From: Trichinella spiralis
Taxonomy: Eukaryota > Nematoda > Enoplea > Trichinellida > Trichinellidae
Reading direction: 5' to 3'
Assembly: GCA_000181795.3 (NCBI GenBank)
Contig: CM012953.1
Location: forward strand, 10,690,669 to 10,754,668
Length of the DNA: 64,000 nucleotides
A model generated the notes under the pieces. That model did no database searches, was not told the DNA's origin, and saw only the letters and a program-made list of their open reading frames with translations. Positions 1 through 13,700 of this stretch are shown here, piece after piece. The position numbers and the translations under genes are program-made. Every line of letters begins with the position of its first letter. The first letter of the stretch is position 1.

Positions 1-207
1 AACCTTGGCCGGAGGAATCACCACCCAGGTAGGTAAGATCAATCAGACCGCTGTCTCACATCAGATATGAAAAAAATGAGCTAAATCAGCCGGCACGCTT
101 GGCTTTGGTGCTTCTCGTTGGACTGGAGGAAGCTGAAACGTACCGCCATGGACAATTGTCGCCAAATTTGAAATCACCAACAACAAGAGATGAAGCCAGC
201 TGCGCAT
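1..207 (-). CDS. Partial secreted protein, 5' end only
   Basis: Minus-strand start codon at 207-205 opens a 64-nt exon (207-144) encoding a classical signal peptide: MRSW, a run of leucines and valines, then a small-residue end (VHG). A strong donor (GTACGT) follows at 143-142. An acceptor at 56-55 allows continuation in frame (54-1) with D-S-G-L-I-D-L-T-Y-L-G-G-D, which runs off the window edge. Read without splicing, the frame stops about 48 codons after the ATG. The neighbouring AG at 52-51, 4 nt downstream, would give an immediate stop, so the upstream AG was chosen. No family is recognisable from 40 residues. The exon join is an inference from the splice signals alone; an alternative is a short unspliced secreted peptide. 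Confidence 0.4.
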
Positions 208-1701
208 AGTAGCTTTTTCTGATGCTTATTTCGAACAAAAAGCTTTTGCGCAACTCAGACTAACGAGTTGATTGCCAAGTCGATGCGAATAAGGTCAGCT
301 CTTGGACACAGCCGGTCGCTTTATGCAACGAACAATATGCCCGTTCAAAGGTTGTTCACCTCCGACCAGCCCTTTGGGTTCAACTTATTCCGACCAGACG
401 CTGAACTCTGCACACAGTCACCGCCATCTGCCCTACTACCTTGTAATTTTCTTAAAAAATTCTCAATTTTTGAAACAAAATATACTTTTGAAAGCAAAAA
501 TTAATTCATCAGACGAAACATTAAATTTCATACATGCATACATATATATGGAACAACTTGAATCATATTTGAAATTTAGAAAACAAAAATGATCATTTCA
601 TTTTAGTGAAATTTCATTTTAAAAATAATAATGCCTGCAGTTTTTCAGACATTTCTATTGCAAAGTTTATAATAGGAACTAAAACATCATTCATAGAACG
701 CATTCAAACAATGTGCAATTTTTTTTACTTCTACTATTTCAATGAAAACATGATTATGAATCAATTTTTCTAAAAACTATTTCAAATTTTCGTTGATTTA
801 TATCGAATTTCAAAGATGATTATATGAATAATTTTTCATAATGATAAAAATTACGCATAATTCATCAAACATCTGATTCAACTTTCCCTATTTACGCAGT
901 GGTTGAAAATTGCAATATGAATAATTAAAAACCACCCACATCCTTAACACAATTTTTTGAATAGTAATTCACAGTTACTGCTTTATATCACACATTCACA
1001 AAGTAAATTTTTTATTCTTTTAAATACAGTAAAAAATGCATGAGTACAGTATATTAATGATTATAAAGTTAATTAAAGTATTTTGATCAACTTGAACTTA
1101 TTTATACAATGTGTGACATCTGATTCTTGAAATTTTAACAAAAAGATATATGATTTCTATGAACATGAAACATTTTTTTAAATAATGTCAAAATTGACCA
1201 AAGAAATTGCTATCATAAATATTATCAATGCAAAATTAATTATACAGACAGTTACTATTGATAATTTTTATTAGCAATAAGATTTTGTTCAGCATGTGAT
1301 TTATGATTGAAAATTTCAACAGTAAATGTACGAACTAGTTTGAAAAAAAGAAACATCAAGTAAAATTTCGAATGAACGTACGTTATTATAAAGAAAATTA
1401 TCTCAAATTTTAATATTTCGTAGTAAATTTTTCACAGAGAATTATTTTCTCATACAGTGAACCTCTGATTATGAAAACATCACACTGTTGTAATTGAAGA
1501 CGAGAAAAAAATGTCACCCGAAGATGTTGGGGTAAATTAAAAAGTATAAGTATAAAATTTTTGGAAAACTGACAATACCATCCTATTCACCTTGCACGGG
1601 TCAACAACCGTTGAAAATGTCATTTTAGAAAAGGTGGCAAGTGCACATAAAGTACCCAGTTCGCTTCTTCGTCGACTATCCCTTAAGTGTTTGGGCGAAA
1701 G
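208..1701. other. Intergenic, divergent promoter region
   Basis: About 1.5 kb between the minus-strand secreted gene and the plus-strand lipocalin, so it should hold both 5' flanks. Roughly 240-440 is clearly less AT-rich than the rest. Short open frames there share no homology I can recognise. I see no RNA gene, and nothing else beyond AT-rich sequence. Confidence 0.5.
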
Positions 1702-3197
1702 ATGAGCAACAAGAAGTTCTTGTTGCTTTTTGTTTTCCTCATCGTACAGCCGATATGGGTTTTTTCAATTGGAGAAGATTTGGTAAGTTTTAAAATTGTT
1801 TTTTATAAAAAAATACTTGCAAACTAATAAAATGTTGAATTTATTTAAAGCTGAATTCCAAAACTCTGCTTGGTCTTGCCGGAGGCTTTACAAGCATGTT
1901 CAAAAAATTTCCACGACGGGAAATTGAAGTGGAGAAAGTTCTTGGAAAATGGTTTCAGGTATATTTTTTAATAAAGAAAAAAATGTATATAGAATATACA
2001 GATGTAAAGATAGGGTAATAAAGTTTCTCAAAATATGACAACAGTAAACAATGAAGCATCAGACATGTTATGCTTTGGTTAAGAAGTCCACAAGTGAAAT
2101 AAATTCTGATGTTCTACTTTCAGATGTACAGAGCAGCGGTTAATTTGGATCAGTTTCAATCAACGATGTATTGCCATGTAGCATACTGTAAGATTTTGTA
2201 ATATGCATACCCTGGTGAAGATTTATATTATTTATTTAAAAATATGCAGTCCGAGAAAACAAAGTTATGGGGAAAGATGGCTTTTCGATCATTGAAGCAT
2301 TTCGAACGGCATCCAAAGATGGACCAGTTCACACGTATAAACGAGATTTGAGCAAGTCGAATACGGGAGAATATTGGATGTTTACAGAAGATTATTTCTA
2401 CCCAAGACAGTGTAATTATTTTTATTTATTCTTACATGCAAAACTTACACGTTTACTTAAAATGCACTTTAAATTCAATTAACCAAGAATGTATAAATTG
2501 TTCTAATAAAAGGATTCATCAAGGGGGAAAATTAAAGATAGCTGGCGACTGAATCTAGAAAATGACTTATTAATAAATTTTATAACGTTCTGAAAATTTT
2601 GATCAAATACGAAATAATTATAACTGTCATAATACTAAAATAAGTATTCATATTCACTTGTTTTACAATACAATTAATTTGTAAATTAATACAAAGTAAA
2701 ATTATGAATACTAATGAAACCTAATCACCCAGAAGCTATTCTGCTTCGTGCAAAGATTTATTTTATATCACTGAAAATTGAAAATAATATACATATATTC
2801 ATATTAATTTCTTATTTTCAATTCATTTTCATTTCATCTGAAGTTACTTTGTTATTTAGTCTTCGTATTTGACGTTGGACCAATAGTGAATAATTCTTAC
2901 GAATACATAATCATCACGGATGCAAACCGAATCAGCCTGAGTGTTTACGCTCGGGATCCAGCAATGTTCCACAAAATGTATGATGCGCAAGTGACTGATG
3001 TTCTGAACAAAGGCGGCTTTGGTGGTTATGCATTCTGGAATCGACCAGTGGCTATTTATCAGGGCTTGGACTGCGTTTATACAGAAGAGAAAGAAATTTT
3101 TATTCGACGATCGTTGAAACAAGCTATTCAAGACAAATCCACTGAAACGTCGCAAATTTTAAACAGCGCTCGTCAACTGTTTGCACCAACCGTTTAA
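1702..3197 (+). CDS. Lipocalin-family secreted protein
   Basis: Five exons: 1702-1782, 1851-1958, 2124-2187, 2250-2411, 2860-3197, with GT-AG junctions and continuous phase, encoding 250 aa. Residues 1-22 form a signal peptide (MSNKK, hydrophobic core, ends near F-S). The lipocalin signature G-x-W is seen in VLGKWFQ (about residues 57-63), followed by a barrel-like core with a conserved-looking cysteine (MYCHV). The block YIIITDANRISLSVYARDP matches the second and third lipocalin motifs (T-D and a later Arg). Lipocalins bind small hydrophobic ligands; nematode lipocalin-related proteins are exported and help shape the apical extracellular matrix, so that role is an inference. It is longer than a minimal lipocalin (160-200 aa) because of about 35 residues between the signal peptide and the G-x-W strand. 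A polyadenylation signal lies 72 bp after the stop. Confidence 0.85.
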
Positions 3198-3268
3198 TAA
3201 TACTATTCTCAGCTGAAAATTTTGAATGTATCATGTTTCATAGTTTTTGTACTTAAATCATTTTGAAG

Positions 3269-3274
3269 AATAAA
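3269..3274 (+). promoter_or_regulatory. AATAAA polyadenylation signal (lipocalin)
   Basis: Canonical AATAAA 72 bp downstream of the lipocalin stop codon, followed by an A-rich tract. Confidence 0.6.
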
Positions 3275-3707
3275 AAATTTAAATATTGACATAACAGTCA
3301 TTTTGCATTGTTGCACAGCAACCGTAAAAATGTATATAATTAAAACATTTATACATTCAAAATTCGTTGCGGGTACGGCAGATGAATTAAGTTTTCCGTT
3401 CATATATAGCAGTTTATAATGATTTTTATTTTTACATTTGCCATTTTTATAAATGATCTTTTAATGATAATGGTGATGCTTATTTTTATTCTCTCATTGT
3501 AGAGTGATATGAACAATAATGTTTATAATTGAAATTGCATAATGCAATTACATTTATTGCTGCTGCATTACTTAATATAATCTGTATTGATCATCACATG
3601 TTATTATCTAAAGGGTTTTTCATTAATAAATAACATCTAAGTTGATAGCGTTCAAACTTTCAGTGTTAACACAAGCTTTTTTACTATGCAATGCAATATC
3701 AGTTACA

Positions 3708-3776
3708 ATGGTAGCTGATGTACAAATGGCAGAAAATGTTGCATCAGTTCATTCGGTTATGCACAATGCATTAATT
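3708..3776 (+). other. Possible upstream first exon of CAP-G
   Basis: ATG-initiated open stretch of exactly 23 codons (begins MVADVQ) ending at a GTGAGT donor at 3777. Splicing to the acceptor at 4731 would join in frame to the Met that I use as the CAP-G start, adding 23 residues. The fit of phase and donor is suggestive only. The alternative is that CAP-G mRNA starts, or is trans-spliced, directly at 4732. The remainder of 3198-4731 is AT-rich with no other gene visible. Confidence 0.3.
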
Positions 3777-4731
3777 GTGAGTTTTAAAGAATTTGAAAAT
3801 AAAACTTCCATTATGTGACAATAAAATGTGAATTTTAGTAGATATGTTCTAAATTTCCCACCAGCTAACTGGCAATTCTGCGCCAATCTTGACAATGTTG
3901 TGAAAACTGCGTGAAAGCTGTACATGATCTATTGTTATGCACACATGCGATACATGCAGCCATGTTTATTAAATTTGAAATGTACATGACCTTATTTTAC
4001 ATGTACATTCAAAAAACAGTTACAAAAAATGTGTAAACAATTCCACCTTATTCATAATTTTGCAAAAAATATCATTAAAATTCATTACTGTCGCACTGTT
4101 GATGATATTACATTGCGAAAAGCAGGGATTACAAGAACAGTAATACGACGAGGATTGCACAATTATAGATAAATAATAATGGTAAATCAATTTTTCGTTT
4201 TAATGTTTATATTAAAAATATATAAACTTGTTTTTAAATATATTATAACGCACTGTAGCAAAATATAACGCAAAACAAATAATCAACTTAAACGCTTGAC
4301 CTACTTTCAATATTCGATGCTCAGGTAGTTATATACAGTACATTCAAATTGTTGCAATTTTTAACTGTTGTTGCAAATGTAAGTTATAAATTTTCATGAA
4401 CACAAGCGAAAATGTAAACAAATAAAATATTAAGAATATAGTTTTGTAAATTATATGGTAAAGTTTTTTTATACTAAATTTTAAAGTGTTACAGGGCTTC
4501 AGGTTTTCAGATGTTAAGCTTTGGTAATATATTTGTTTCATATTTGATTTATATTATTGTTTGCCAGTGGATAGTAGTTTGTATGATGAATAAATAGAAA
4601 TTACAAAAGTTGATAAAAACTGTATATTGAGACTTTGAAATGAACTTGTTTATGCTGTGATAAAAGAGTTCGAGGAAATTTGAGATGTTTTTTGTTAATG
4701 ATAGTGGTACTCATTTTTTGATCTTTTTCAG

Positions 4732-7700
4732 ATGGTGAGAAAGCAGTCTATCAAACTGAATTTACAGTTTGAGAAAGAGGAATCTATGTTAAATCGGCTT
4801 AAAAAGCTGTTAAATCAAGCCAAAGTGAAAATTCCTCCATCAGTTAGTCGTCATTTGGCAACGTGTTTTTATGAACTTTTTCTACAGGTAACTTACAGTT
4901 TAGCAAAGTTTAATTTGAATGGAATAAAGTATGAGTTATTATTTTATTGCGTTTTGTAATTTCTTAGCATGACAATGAACTACTTTTTAAATCTATGCGA
5001 AATTTGTTGCTTCTTCCATTGAGAGTAAAGGAAGAATTTCCATCAGCCAGCTATGTTTTATGTGAAGTTGCCAAGTGGATGGTACACTTGTATAAGACTA
5101 ATAAGGAACCTGTAAAAGAAAGAGAATTTTTCCTTGAAATTTTAAAGTTAATGCTGCAGGTCAGTGAAAGAGTTTGAAATATTTTGTTGTTTTATAAAGT
5201 TTATTTTTTCTTTTTAGTTAATGAAAGTGCGAAACAAAGCAGTGAGGTTTCGTTCATGTGAATTTATTGGAAATTTGTTAAATGAAATGGCCGATGAAGA
5301 AATTGAATTGCAAGATTTTGAAGATATTTTCGAGGATTTGTTGAAAACTTTATTTCTGAAGACAATTGATTGTTGTGGTCGAGTGCGTTTAGCTGCTATC
5401 AGGCCCATTGCGATACTTCAGCAGCCACAAGATGAAAATTGTAGAGCTGTTGGAGGTTAGTTGAGTAAATGCTTTTTGAATGTTGGCTTGATCTTTTTTA
5501 TTTTGATTGTTGTAGCATTGGTTTTCTTAATGAAACGTGATCGGATGATAGAAATTCGCTGTCAAGCTTTGAAAAACATTGCAGTTACCAAACGTACTCT
5601 ACCAGATTTGTTGGAACGTACGCGGGATAGACACCCAGTCATGCGTATGTTAGCTTTCAAATTTATTGTGAAAAGTATTCCTCCAAAGTTTTTAACTATC
5701 AAGCAGCGTGTGTTGATTCTTGAACAAGGATTAAACGACACAATTGGTGAGCGAATTTTTTTTATTCATTATGATTCATTCATGTTTTAATTGTTCTCCA
5801 GTTTCAATTACAGAAAATGCTTGGATTGTAAATGTCCATTTTTAACAGTATACTTAGCGTAACATCTAAATAATGATAATTTTATAAAAATAATGTGCAA
5901 TATGATTTATCATTTTGTTTTTTTTAAATCTATTATATTTTTTGAATATGATAGTTTAATTTAGTTTAATACTGATGAAGAGAGAAAGTAAACGTGGATA
6001 AAACTGAAAGTGGAAGCAAGCTTTAAATGCTTTAAATTTAGAGATAGGAAATTTACATTTTGTTTTATGATGTTTAAATTTTTTAATGATGAAATTTTAC
6101 TTTTTTGCCTTTAATTTAAATATTGCTTGTGTGAATAAAAATTGTTTAGTCATTTTGTTTAATTGTCATGTTGTAAAATTTCACCTTGAAAGTAAGTAAT
6201 ATTTATCCATCAGATGGTCTTTTCGTACTATGTACATATTTTAACGTTTGTGGTATTTTGGATCCCAAACATGAAACGCCTGTTTTTCGCCTCATTATTT
6301 CATTGAATTCACTGAAATTGTACTTTGAAGTTTATAGATTTTATTATTATAATAATTTTCAACGCAGACATATTTATTGAATTTGAAATGACCTATATGT
6401 TGAGATGCTTTGCTTGTCATATCAGTTGGGACAGATGTTGTGTACGTGCTTTTTGCAGCACGGCACCTGGCATCAGTCACAGCATTTTCCTACATTTTAC
6501 GCAACGCTGTGTGCGTTGTAGTTGCTTTTTTGTGGTGGGGTATCGACATTTACCACTAGCGCTTTGGATGATCTTTTCAAAGGCACAGACAAACGTCTCG
6601 ATGTACTTTCTGCTCTTCGATTCAGAGCATATTCTGTAAAAATTTTTATTGCATTTCTAAAATCACTGTTCATACAAGTTCATTTGAGGAGAGATACAGT
6701 TGCTTATGACACACTCGAGGAAAAAAAGATCCCACCCGAGGATTAAATGTAAAATGATGCTTATATGTGATAATTTAGCGCAATTGCATGTGATGCCTAT
6801 GTATGTATGAATGGGAACTTTCGAATTAAAAATTTCAATTCCGTCAAGACTTGCTTCAATTAATTTGACTCAACAGTGAAAATGAATTCTTTTCCATTAT
6901 GGAAAGTTTTCTTGATTTGCAAGAGTGTTTATTGCACAGTATGTAACTGCTTAGATTGAACAGAGAGTAATGGATGGACTTTGGTGCCTGAAAACAATAA
7001 ATGATCTTATGTATAACAGAATCATTTATACGTTACTTTTAGATTCCATTCGAGAATACTGTGAAAGTACACTATTGTTTGAATGGTTGAAATGTTTTGA
7101 TAATAATATGCCGAACATGCTTCTTCGATTGAATGTTATTGGCAACGCATCCATTTGCCAGAAATTGCTTACAGCATATTTTAAACGCCTTGGAATACCG
7201 AAAGTGCTTGAAAATTTTAATATAATAAATGATGAGTACGTTTTGAATTTAATTGGAATTTGAGCATGTGTTAAGAATTTTTTTAAAGGAAGCTACCAAA
7301 AGAGTTGAACTGTGAAAATGTGTTTTACTGGCGTGCGCTTGTTCAGTATATCCGTAAAGTGAGAGATATTCCACTGTTGGAAAGTGAACGGGATTTTTAC
7401 ATTGATGAAATTTTGCCAACTACGACAGAGTTGGCGAAGTATTTCAAAAAGTATTTATATTGGTTGGTTTTGTTCGTTTATTTAATATAATATAATATTT
7501 TTTTAAGTTTTGTTGTTAAAATGCTTCAAGAATTGGAAGAACATTACTCGCAAAGCAGCTCAGCAGAACCTGAAGTTGAAGTGCATCCACCCCTTTTACA
7601 GGGAAGGTATATATCTGTAACAGATTCAGGAGGCTGCATGCAAGTGGAAGTTGACGAAAGAAACGAACCTTGCTCAACCACTCAGTTCAGTAGCATTCAT

Positions 7701-10700
7701 AATTATTTTGCTAACTCAACAGCAAATGGTTACGGTTCACCGCTATACGGTAGTCACGAAAATCTGAAATCATCCGGACAGAAATTGAGTAGCAGTTTGG
7801 AAATGGTGCTTAAAAATGATTTTATCGCAACACAGCTAATTGAGCTGCTTAGTTTAGTTGATCTATCAGAGCTTGCTGGAAGGTAAGACATTATACATGT
7901 TTATTTATCTTCTTGATTACCTGTTTTTATATATTTATTAGAGAAAAATTAATCGACGCTTTGCAACTTCTAATTCGCGATATAAGGGATCGTTATTCTA
8001 TGTTGACCAAACTGATACCTCTCTACTTTCGAGTAGTTGGTAGTACATCAAGGACATGTAATTGGATCACATCATATATTATGGAGCAGTATCCTTTACA
8101 TGATTTGCAGGTTTTATTGTGATTTTTGCTTTTGAATTTTAAAATATTAATTTTTAAAAATGGATTTTTTTAGGAAAGGCAATTTTTCAGCTTTGCTGGA
8201 AGTTTGGTAATTTATTGCAGAGCAACATTTATCTAATGAAGGGAATGTTAAAGATTTTATTATTTTAGAGCAGTTCAGTGATTTTGAAATGCTTGTACAT
8301 TTTCATCGAAACAGTAAGATTATTGAAGAGTCCCAGAATGTTCACACCTGCTCTGCAGCAGCTACTTACAACTTTGGTAAATTTATTCTTTGAATATTAT
8401 TAATGATGTATTGTAATTTTACAGATGTTATAAGGTAGATTTGAGTTTGAACAAACAGTGCAAGTTGTGTTAGGAAACTTCATTTTACGATTTTTTGTAT
8501 AAATTATTTGATTATAATTTTAGATTTATCCATCACTAGAACATCCTGACTGCATTATTCGTGGAAGGGCAATGAAAGCAATGGGAATTGTTTCCTTACT
8601 GAATAAGCAGTATTATGAAAGGCATTTTTCTGTGTTTTTTAAGGTAAGTTGAAATTATAACAAATTTGTTATTTTTCTATTCTTTAATTGAATTTTTCAG
8701 AACAAACAGGTTAGTGGAAAAACTTTTTGAAAAAATAATTTAATTTGCTTAAGCATTATCTATTATGTTTGTTTTATATTTGTCAATTTTAGGCTATCAG
8801 TTCTGATCATTCAATAGTTAGAATGGAAGCTTTGCACGGAATTTTTGATCTGCTTTTATCGTATGAACATGAAATGATCAATCAGATGAAGTTAAATCAG
8901 CGAGTTGGCTTTGTGGAAGATGTTGTTACTACGTTGTTTAATGTTTTCGACGATCAAGTAGGCAACGAATCACTATATGTACATATATATGTATATATGT
9001 GAATATCATTGTTGTAGGATAATGATGTGACAATGGTGCTTGTGCAAGGCTTTGGAAAATTATTGCTTCACGATAGACTTTCTTCTACTTTATTAATGAA
9101 AAAGATAATCACTATATGGTTTGATTGTTCAATTCCAGAAAATGGAGAATTGCGAAAAGTGATTGGATACTTTTTACCATTTTACGCATTTTGCAGTGTG
9201 TATGTTTTAAATGGATATATTTTGTTTTATTTGACAATATGATGTATTTATTTTAGACATCATCAGAATATTATTGCAGAGGCATTTCTATCAGTCGTAA
9301 ATCATTTTAATCATAATATGATGAAATTGGGAAACATAACTATTGAAGAACTTATGTATTTTCTTTTAAAACTCACATCCTTGACTCAAGTAGCGCCGCG
9401 TGCTGAAGGTAAAAGGGTAAGTGTTTGTTTGTTTGTTTTTTATATAATTAAGCAAGTATTTAATTATTGTACTGTATACATATATATATGTATGATTTAT
9501 CCACTGCATATAGTTAGTTGAAAGTGTTCAACACAAGTATGGAGATTTCACAAATTCACAAAGTGTGATGTTTTTGTTTCAATTGAGCATTTTGATTCTG
9601 CAATTGTTTTTCATTAAAAAATTTGTTATTCAGCATATAGATGACTAACTAAGCAGTAAGTGATTTGTCAAATTCAATGGAAATCTTTTATATAATTAAT
9701 CTGTACGGCTAGGTTGTTCTAATTATATTGTACCAAGGGAAAAGAAAAAAAAATTGTTTAATTTAATAAGAATTAATGAAAAATTGTTTTATTACCTTTT
9801 AAAGAATTAAAATGTTATTGAAAGAATGTATTGTGATTTTGGAGATTGTTGTTGTTATTAGCGGCAAGAGTACTGCATAAAACAGAGTGGAGATAAATTT
9901 TAAATGAACCAGTTATATAAGATTGTATTGCTGTTCTTATTTTTCTTCAGTTTTTCTTTATCAGTGTCATCACATGCCCGGCAGACTTTATTTAGAGTAC
10001 CTGAAGTCAGAATGACAAAAAAAGCAAGAAAGAATTTTTAACTGCATTCACAATTGCACAAAAATTAAGTTTCAAAAAAAGGAGAAACGACGATTGATAC
10101 GATTTAGGATTTTGTTATTTGAATAATGAATTATGAAAAATTATAATTTGTTATTTGACATCTTAAGGTTTGTTAAGATCAGCTTAGTTGAGGTTGATGG
10201 TTATCGTTGAAATAAATATATGCTACAATGTTCAGCATGTTGAACAATTCCCTCTCCCCCCCCCCTTTTTTATGTATGTCTCGCATTTTGAATAAATAAT
10301 TCAATAATGCTAATTTAGTGATAATCCACAGTGTAGCAAGTAATAAATTTTAATAATATTTTTCCATTCAAGCACTTTTTGCAAGAAAGCTATTTGATGC
10401 CGCGGCAATTTGCTCGTTCCAGTTTTTGTTTGGAGGTTGCCGTTGACTTCTCTTTTGGAAATTTGGTTTCTTTCTTAAGAAACCTTGACCCGTTCCCACA
10501 ATTTTGGTGGGGGGTGGTATGAATTTTTATTAAAAATCGGCTCCTGGCATTATCTTTCTGCTCGAAAAGAGAAATTTTTAAAATTATTAATTTTTTCTTC
10601 TGAAATATCATTCATTCCATGAGATTAATAATAACAATAATAAAAATGTGGTGATCAATAATAGCAGCTTATTTTTTCTTTTAGCTGTGTGAATGGATTG

Positions 10701-13700
10701 TTGTTCTTCAGTGGTTTATTAGTGTTTGTGTTTATGTGTGTGTGTGTGTGTGATGGTGGGGGGGCAATTAATTGTATACAGAAGTTAACATTGTCAGCAG
10801 CAGATATATTCAAAATTTTGAATTGGTGTATACCGTAATATGTATACAATTTTTTTTAACTGTGGAAAAATTTTTTGACCATTGCAGTTGGTCATTTCAA
10901 GTAGCTGCATACTGTAAACCAGATGATGATTTGTTTTTCTTAAGAAAAATAAAAAGCTAACCAAACAACAGTTGTGCATTCCGTGATTTGGTGCTGCACT
11001 TCTTTTTTCTGTCCAACAATTGGATCGTTCGTTCGGTTTTACTTTTGCTAAAGTTTTCTCCAATTCCAGTCCAAATTTTTTTCACCTCATCAACTTTCAG
11101 CTTGAATAAATCAGCTATTTTTTTTGATTGGCCAGTTGAAAAGGCTTTTTTGCATGCGAATTAGGCTTTTTGGCATTTTTCCACGTGTGTGATCAGATGA
11201 AGTGATCAATTTGAACAGAGATGATGGCAAATAATTATCATGAGTGCAAAACAGAACACATCATGCTGAAATAAGTTACAAGAGCATTAAAAAAATTTAT
11301 TTTTAAATTATTTAAGTTACAGTAAGTTTGAACCGCTTGAAAAATGTTTCTTATTCTTCTTTTAATTAATTTACACTTCAGTAAATTGTATTTTTCGGTC
11401 AGGGTACTGTTTTTAGCTTAATTGTTTTACTGGTGATTGTAATGTTGCAAAATGTGGTCATTTTTGTCGAAAATTCCACGTTCAAATAGACAATAATACA
11501 CTCTAAATCATTGTTACGGCACAACAGTGGCCTATAAATTTGATTCTTTTTTCTTTCATTTTTTCCATTGTCAGTTTTTCCAATTTCCAAGTGCACTTTT
11601 GCATTATTGTTAATTTTGTGTAATTTTTCAAGTTGTGCAACAGTTCTCTCTGCACAGATTTAAAATTTGTAAAAAGAAAACACTGAAATTATTTATATCC
11701 AACATGCAGAAATTAGCATAATAATCCATTTTTATCTATTGTTCTTTTTTTACTGTTTGAGGTGTTAAGAAAAGTTTTTTTCTAAATACCCCTTTTTAAT
11801 CGTTTTTTTTGAAATAATCTTGAGGGTGGTTGGAATGCACTTTACAAACTCGGTCACTTTGGCTGTTTGAGCAATTTCCCAGTGAAGCAGAGACAGGCAG
11901 ACGTTGCGTTGTTTGCGTCACACACTGCTTAAGAGTGGACGAATAAATTTTCAAAAACATCAAGTTGATTTTCTTTGCTGAGATTTTGAGGTTTTTTGTG
12001 TATATGCATATATTCATAATATGCAAAAGTATTTTATGGAAAAATTCAAAATGCAAAATATGTCTACATATATGTATGCGTTGTGGAATAAGTTCTACAA
12101 GCGAACCATTTCCACAACGTATATATATATATATACATGTGTGTGTGTGTGTGTGTGAATGGAAATTGTTCAATCATATTTTCTACTGCTCTCTTTGGTC
12201 ATAATAAGAATTGTTTACTTGGTATTGTTGCAGAATGATAGAATGCAAGCAATAAGCACATGGACGCCCGAAAGGATCACTAGTAAATGTATGAACAGGT
12301 TATATAGATGTGGTTGGTCAGTTATTTTGCACCGGTAGATTGATTTTCACTAAATGCCGATTCAGCCGTAACACTTTCTTGCATTCAATAAGCATTCTTG
12401 AAACATTGAGCAAGTCAATTATAAGCATTGCAATTGGGTGTAGCAGTTGCATTTATTTTTATTATGTTTTTGAAAAAATATTATCAGCTTGATTTTAATT
12501 TTGGGTTCATTTGTTTTTTTTTAATTTTCATTCTTTTGCTTTTATTGCAATAATTGCCCGATGATGTTGATTTTGATGTGTTGATGATGATGATGATGGC
12601 CTGGGATAAATTTTGCCTAGCCAGATTTTTGGTTGACAGCNNNNNNNNNNTATTGTGAAACGTCAGGCGATAGTTCCTTGCAAAGGTTTGATTATTATAT
12701 TTCAAAGCAGAAGCAGCTTTTCTTCTTCTTCTTCTTCTTCTTTGTTGTATTTCAAAGCGCGCAGTTGAGTAGGAAATGTCATATTTAGGGTGCTGTTTAC
12801 CTGGCCTTCCTGGACCGCCAGGAATCCCGGGTAAGAATGGAATTCCAGGCGCACCAGGCTTGCCCGGAGCTCCGGGTTTTCCTGGTATGCCACCGCTTGA
12901 ACTTTGCATCGAACCAATTCCACCGCCTTGCGAACCTTGTCCACAGGGTCCCCCAGGACCACCCGGTCCAGACGGAACACCTGGTATTGCACTGGGTTGC
13001 TGTTCAATTTTGCGTTCAATTTCTTCAGGGCGGTTAGTTTTCAGGTAGTCCTGGCACACGCGGTCCAAACGGCATGGATGGAAAATACGGTTTACCTGGA
13101 CCGCACGGTCCTCCAGGGCCACCTGGCGCACCAGGTGAACCGGGCAAGGAAGGAGAAGCTGGCGATCCTGGCTTGCCGGCCATTTCGATGCCATCTACAC
13201 CTGGTGATCCAGGTCCAACTGGTGAAGTAGGAACTCCAGGTTTACCAGGTCCTCCGGGTCCGGCAGGTGAACGCGGCGAAGCCGGGTTTCCCGGCATCAA
13301 AGGTCCACCAGGTCCTTCCGGAGAGCCGGGTCCTGACGGACCACCGGGCAAACAAGGACCACCCGGACCCGAAGGTCCTCCTGGTGAAAAAGGTATCTGT
13401 CCAAAATACTGCGCACTGGATGGCGGTGTGTTCTTCTCCGACGGAACAAGACGATAAACCTGCTCTGCTTTCTAAAATTGATTTAGGCTCGTCATTTTAT
13501 TATTATTATTTTGTTTTCGTCATTTTTATATTTCATCTCAAATAATAATTACAGTACCATATATAGTTTTTTCCTAGTATTTATTTCAACTTTAATTTTT
13601 TTATTTTGCAAATCCAAAGAGCTCGCCACTTCCATCTATCCATCATCATCATCATTATTTTTACCACCGTTAACCAAAAATGATATTATTCTATAACTGC

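Noticed and set aside
3708-4731. Independent small gene at 3708
   Set aside because: Only 23 codons before a donor; it fits better as an optional CAP-G exon, and evidence is too thin for a separate gene.
12484-13194. Minus-strand frames rich in Gly and Pro over the collagen
   Set aside because: Reverse complement of Gly-Pro codons again gives Gly/Pro. The plus strand has the cuticle-collagen cysteine pattern, a phase-restoring intron and a proper C-terminal tail, so the plus strand is the gene.
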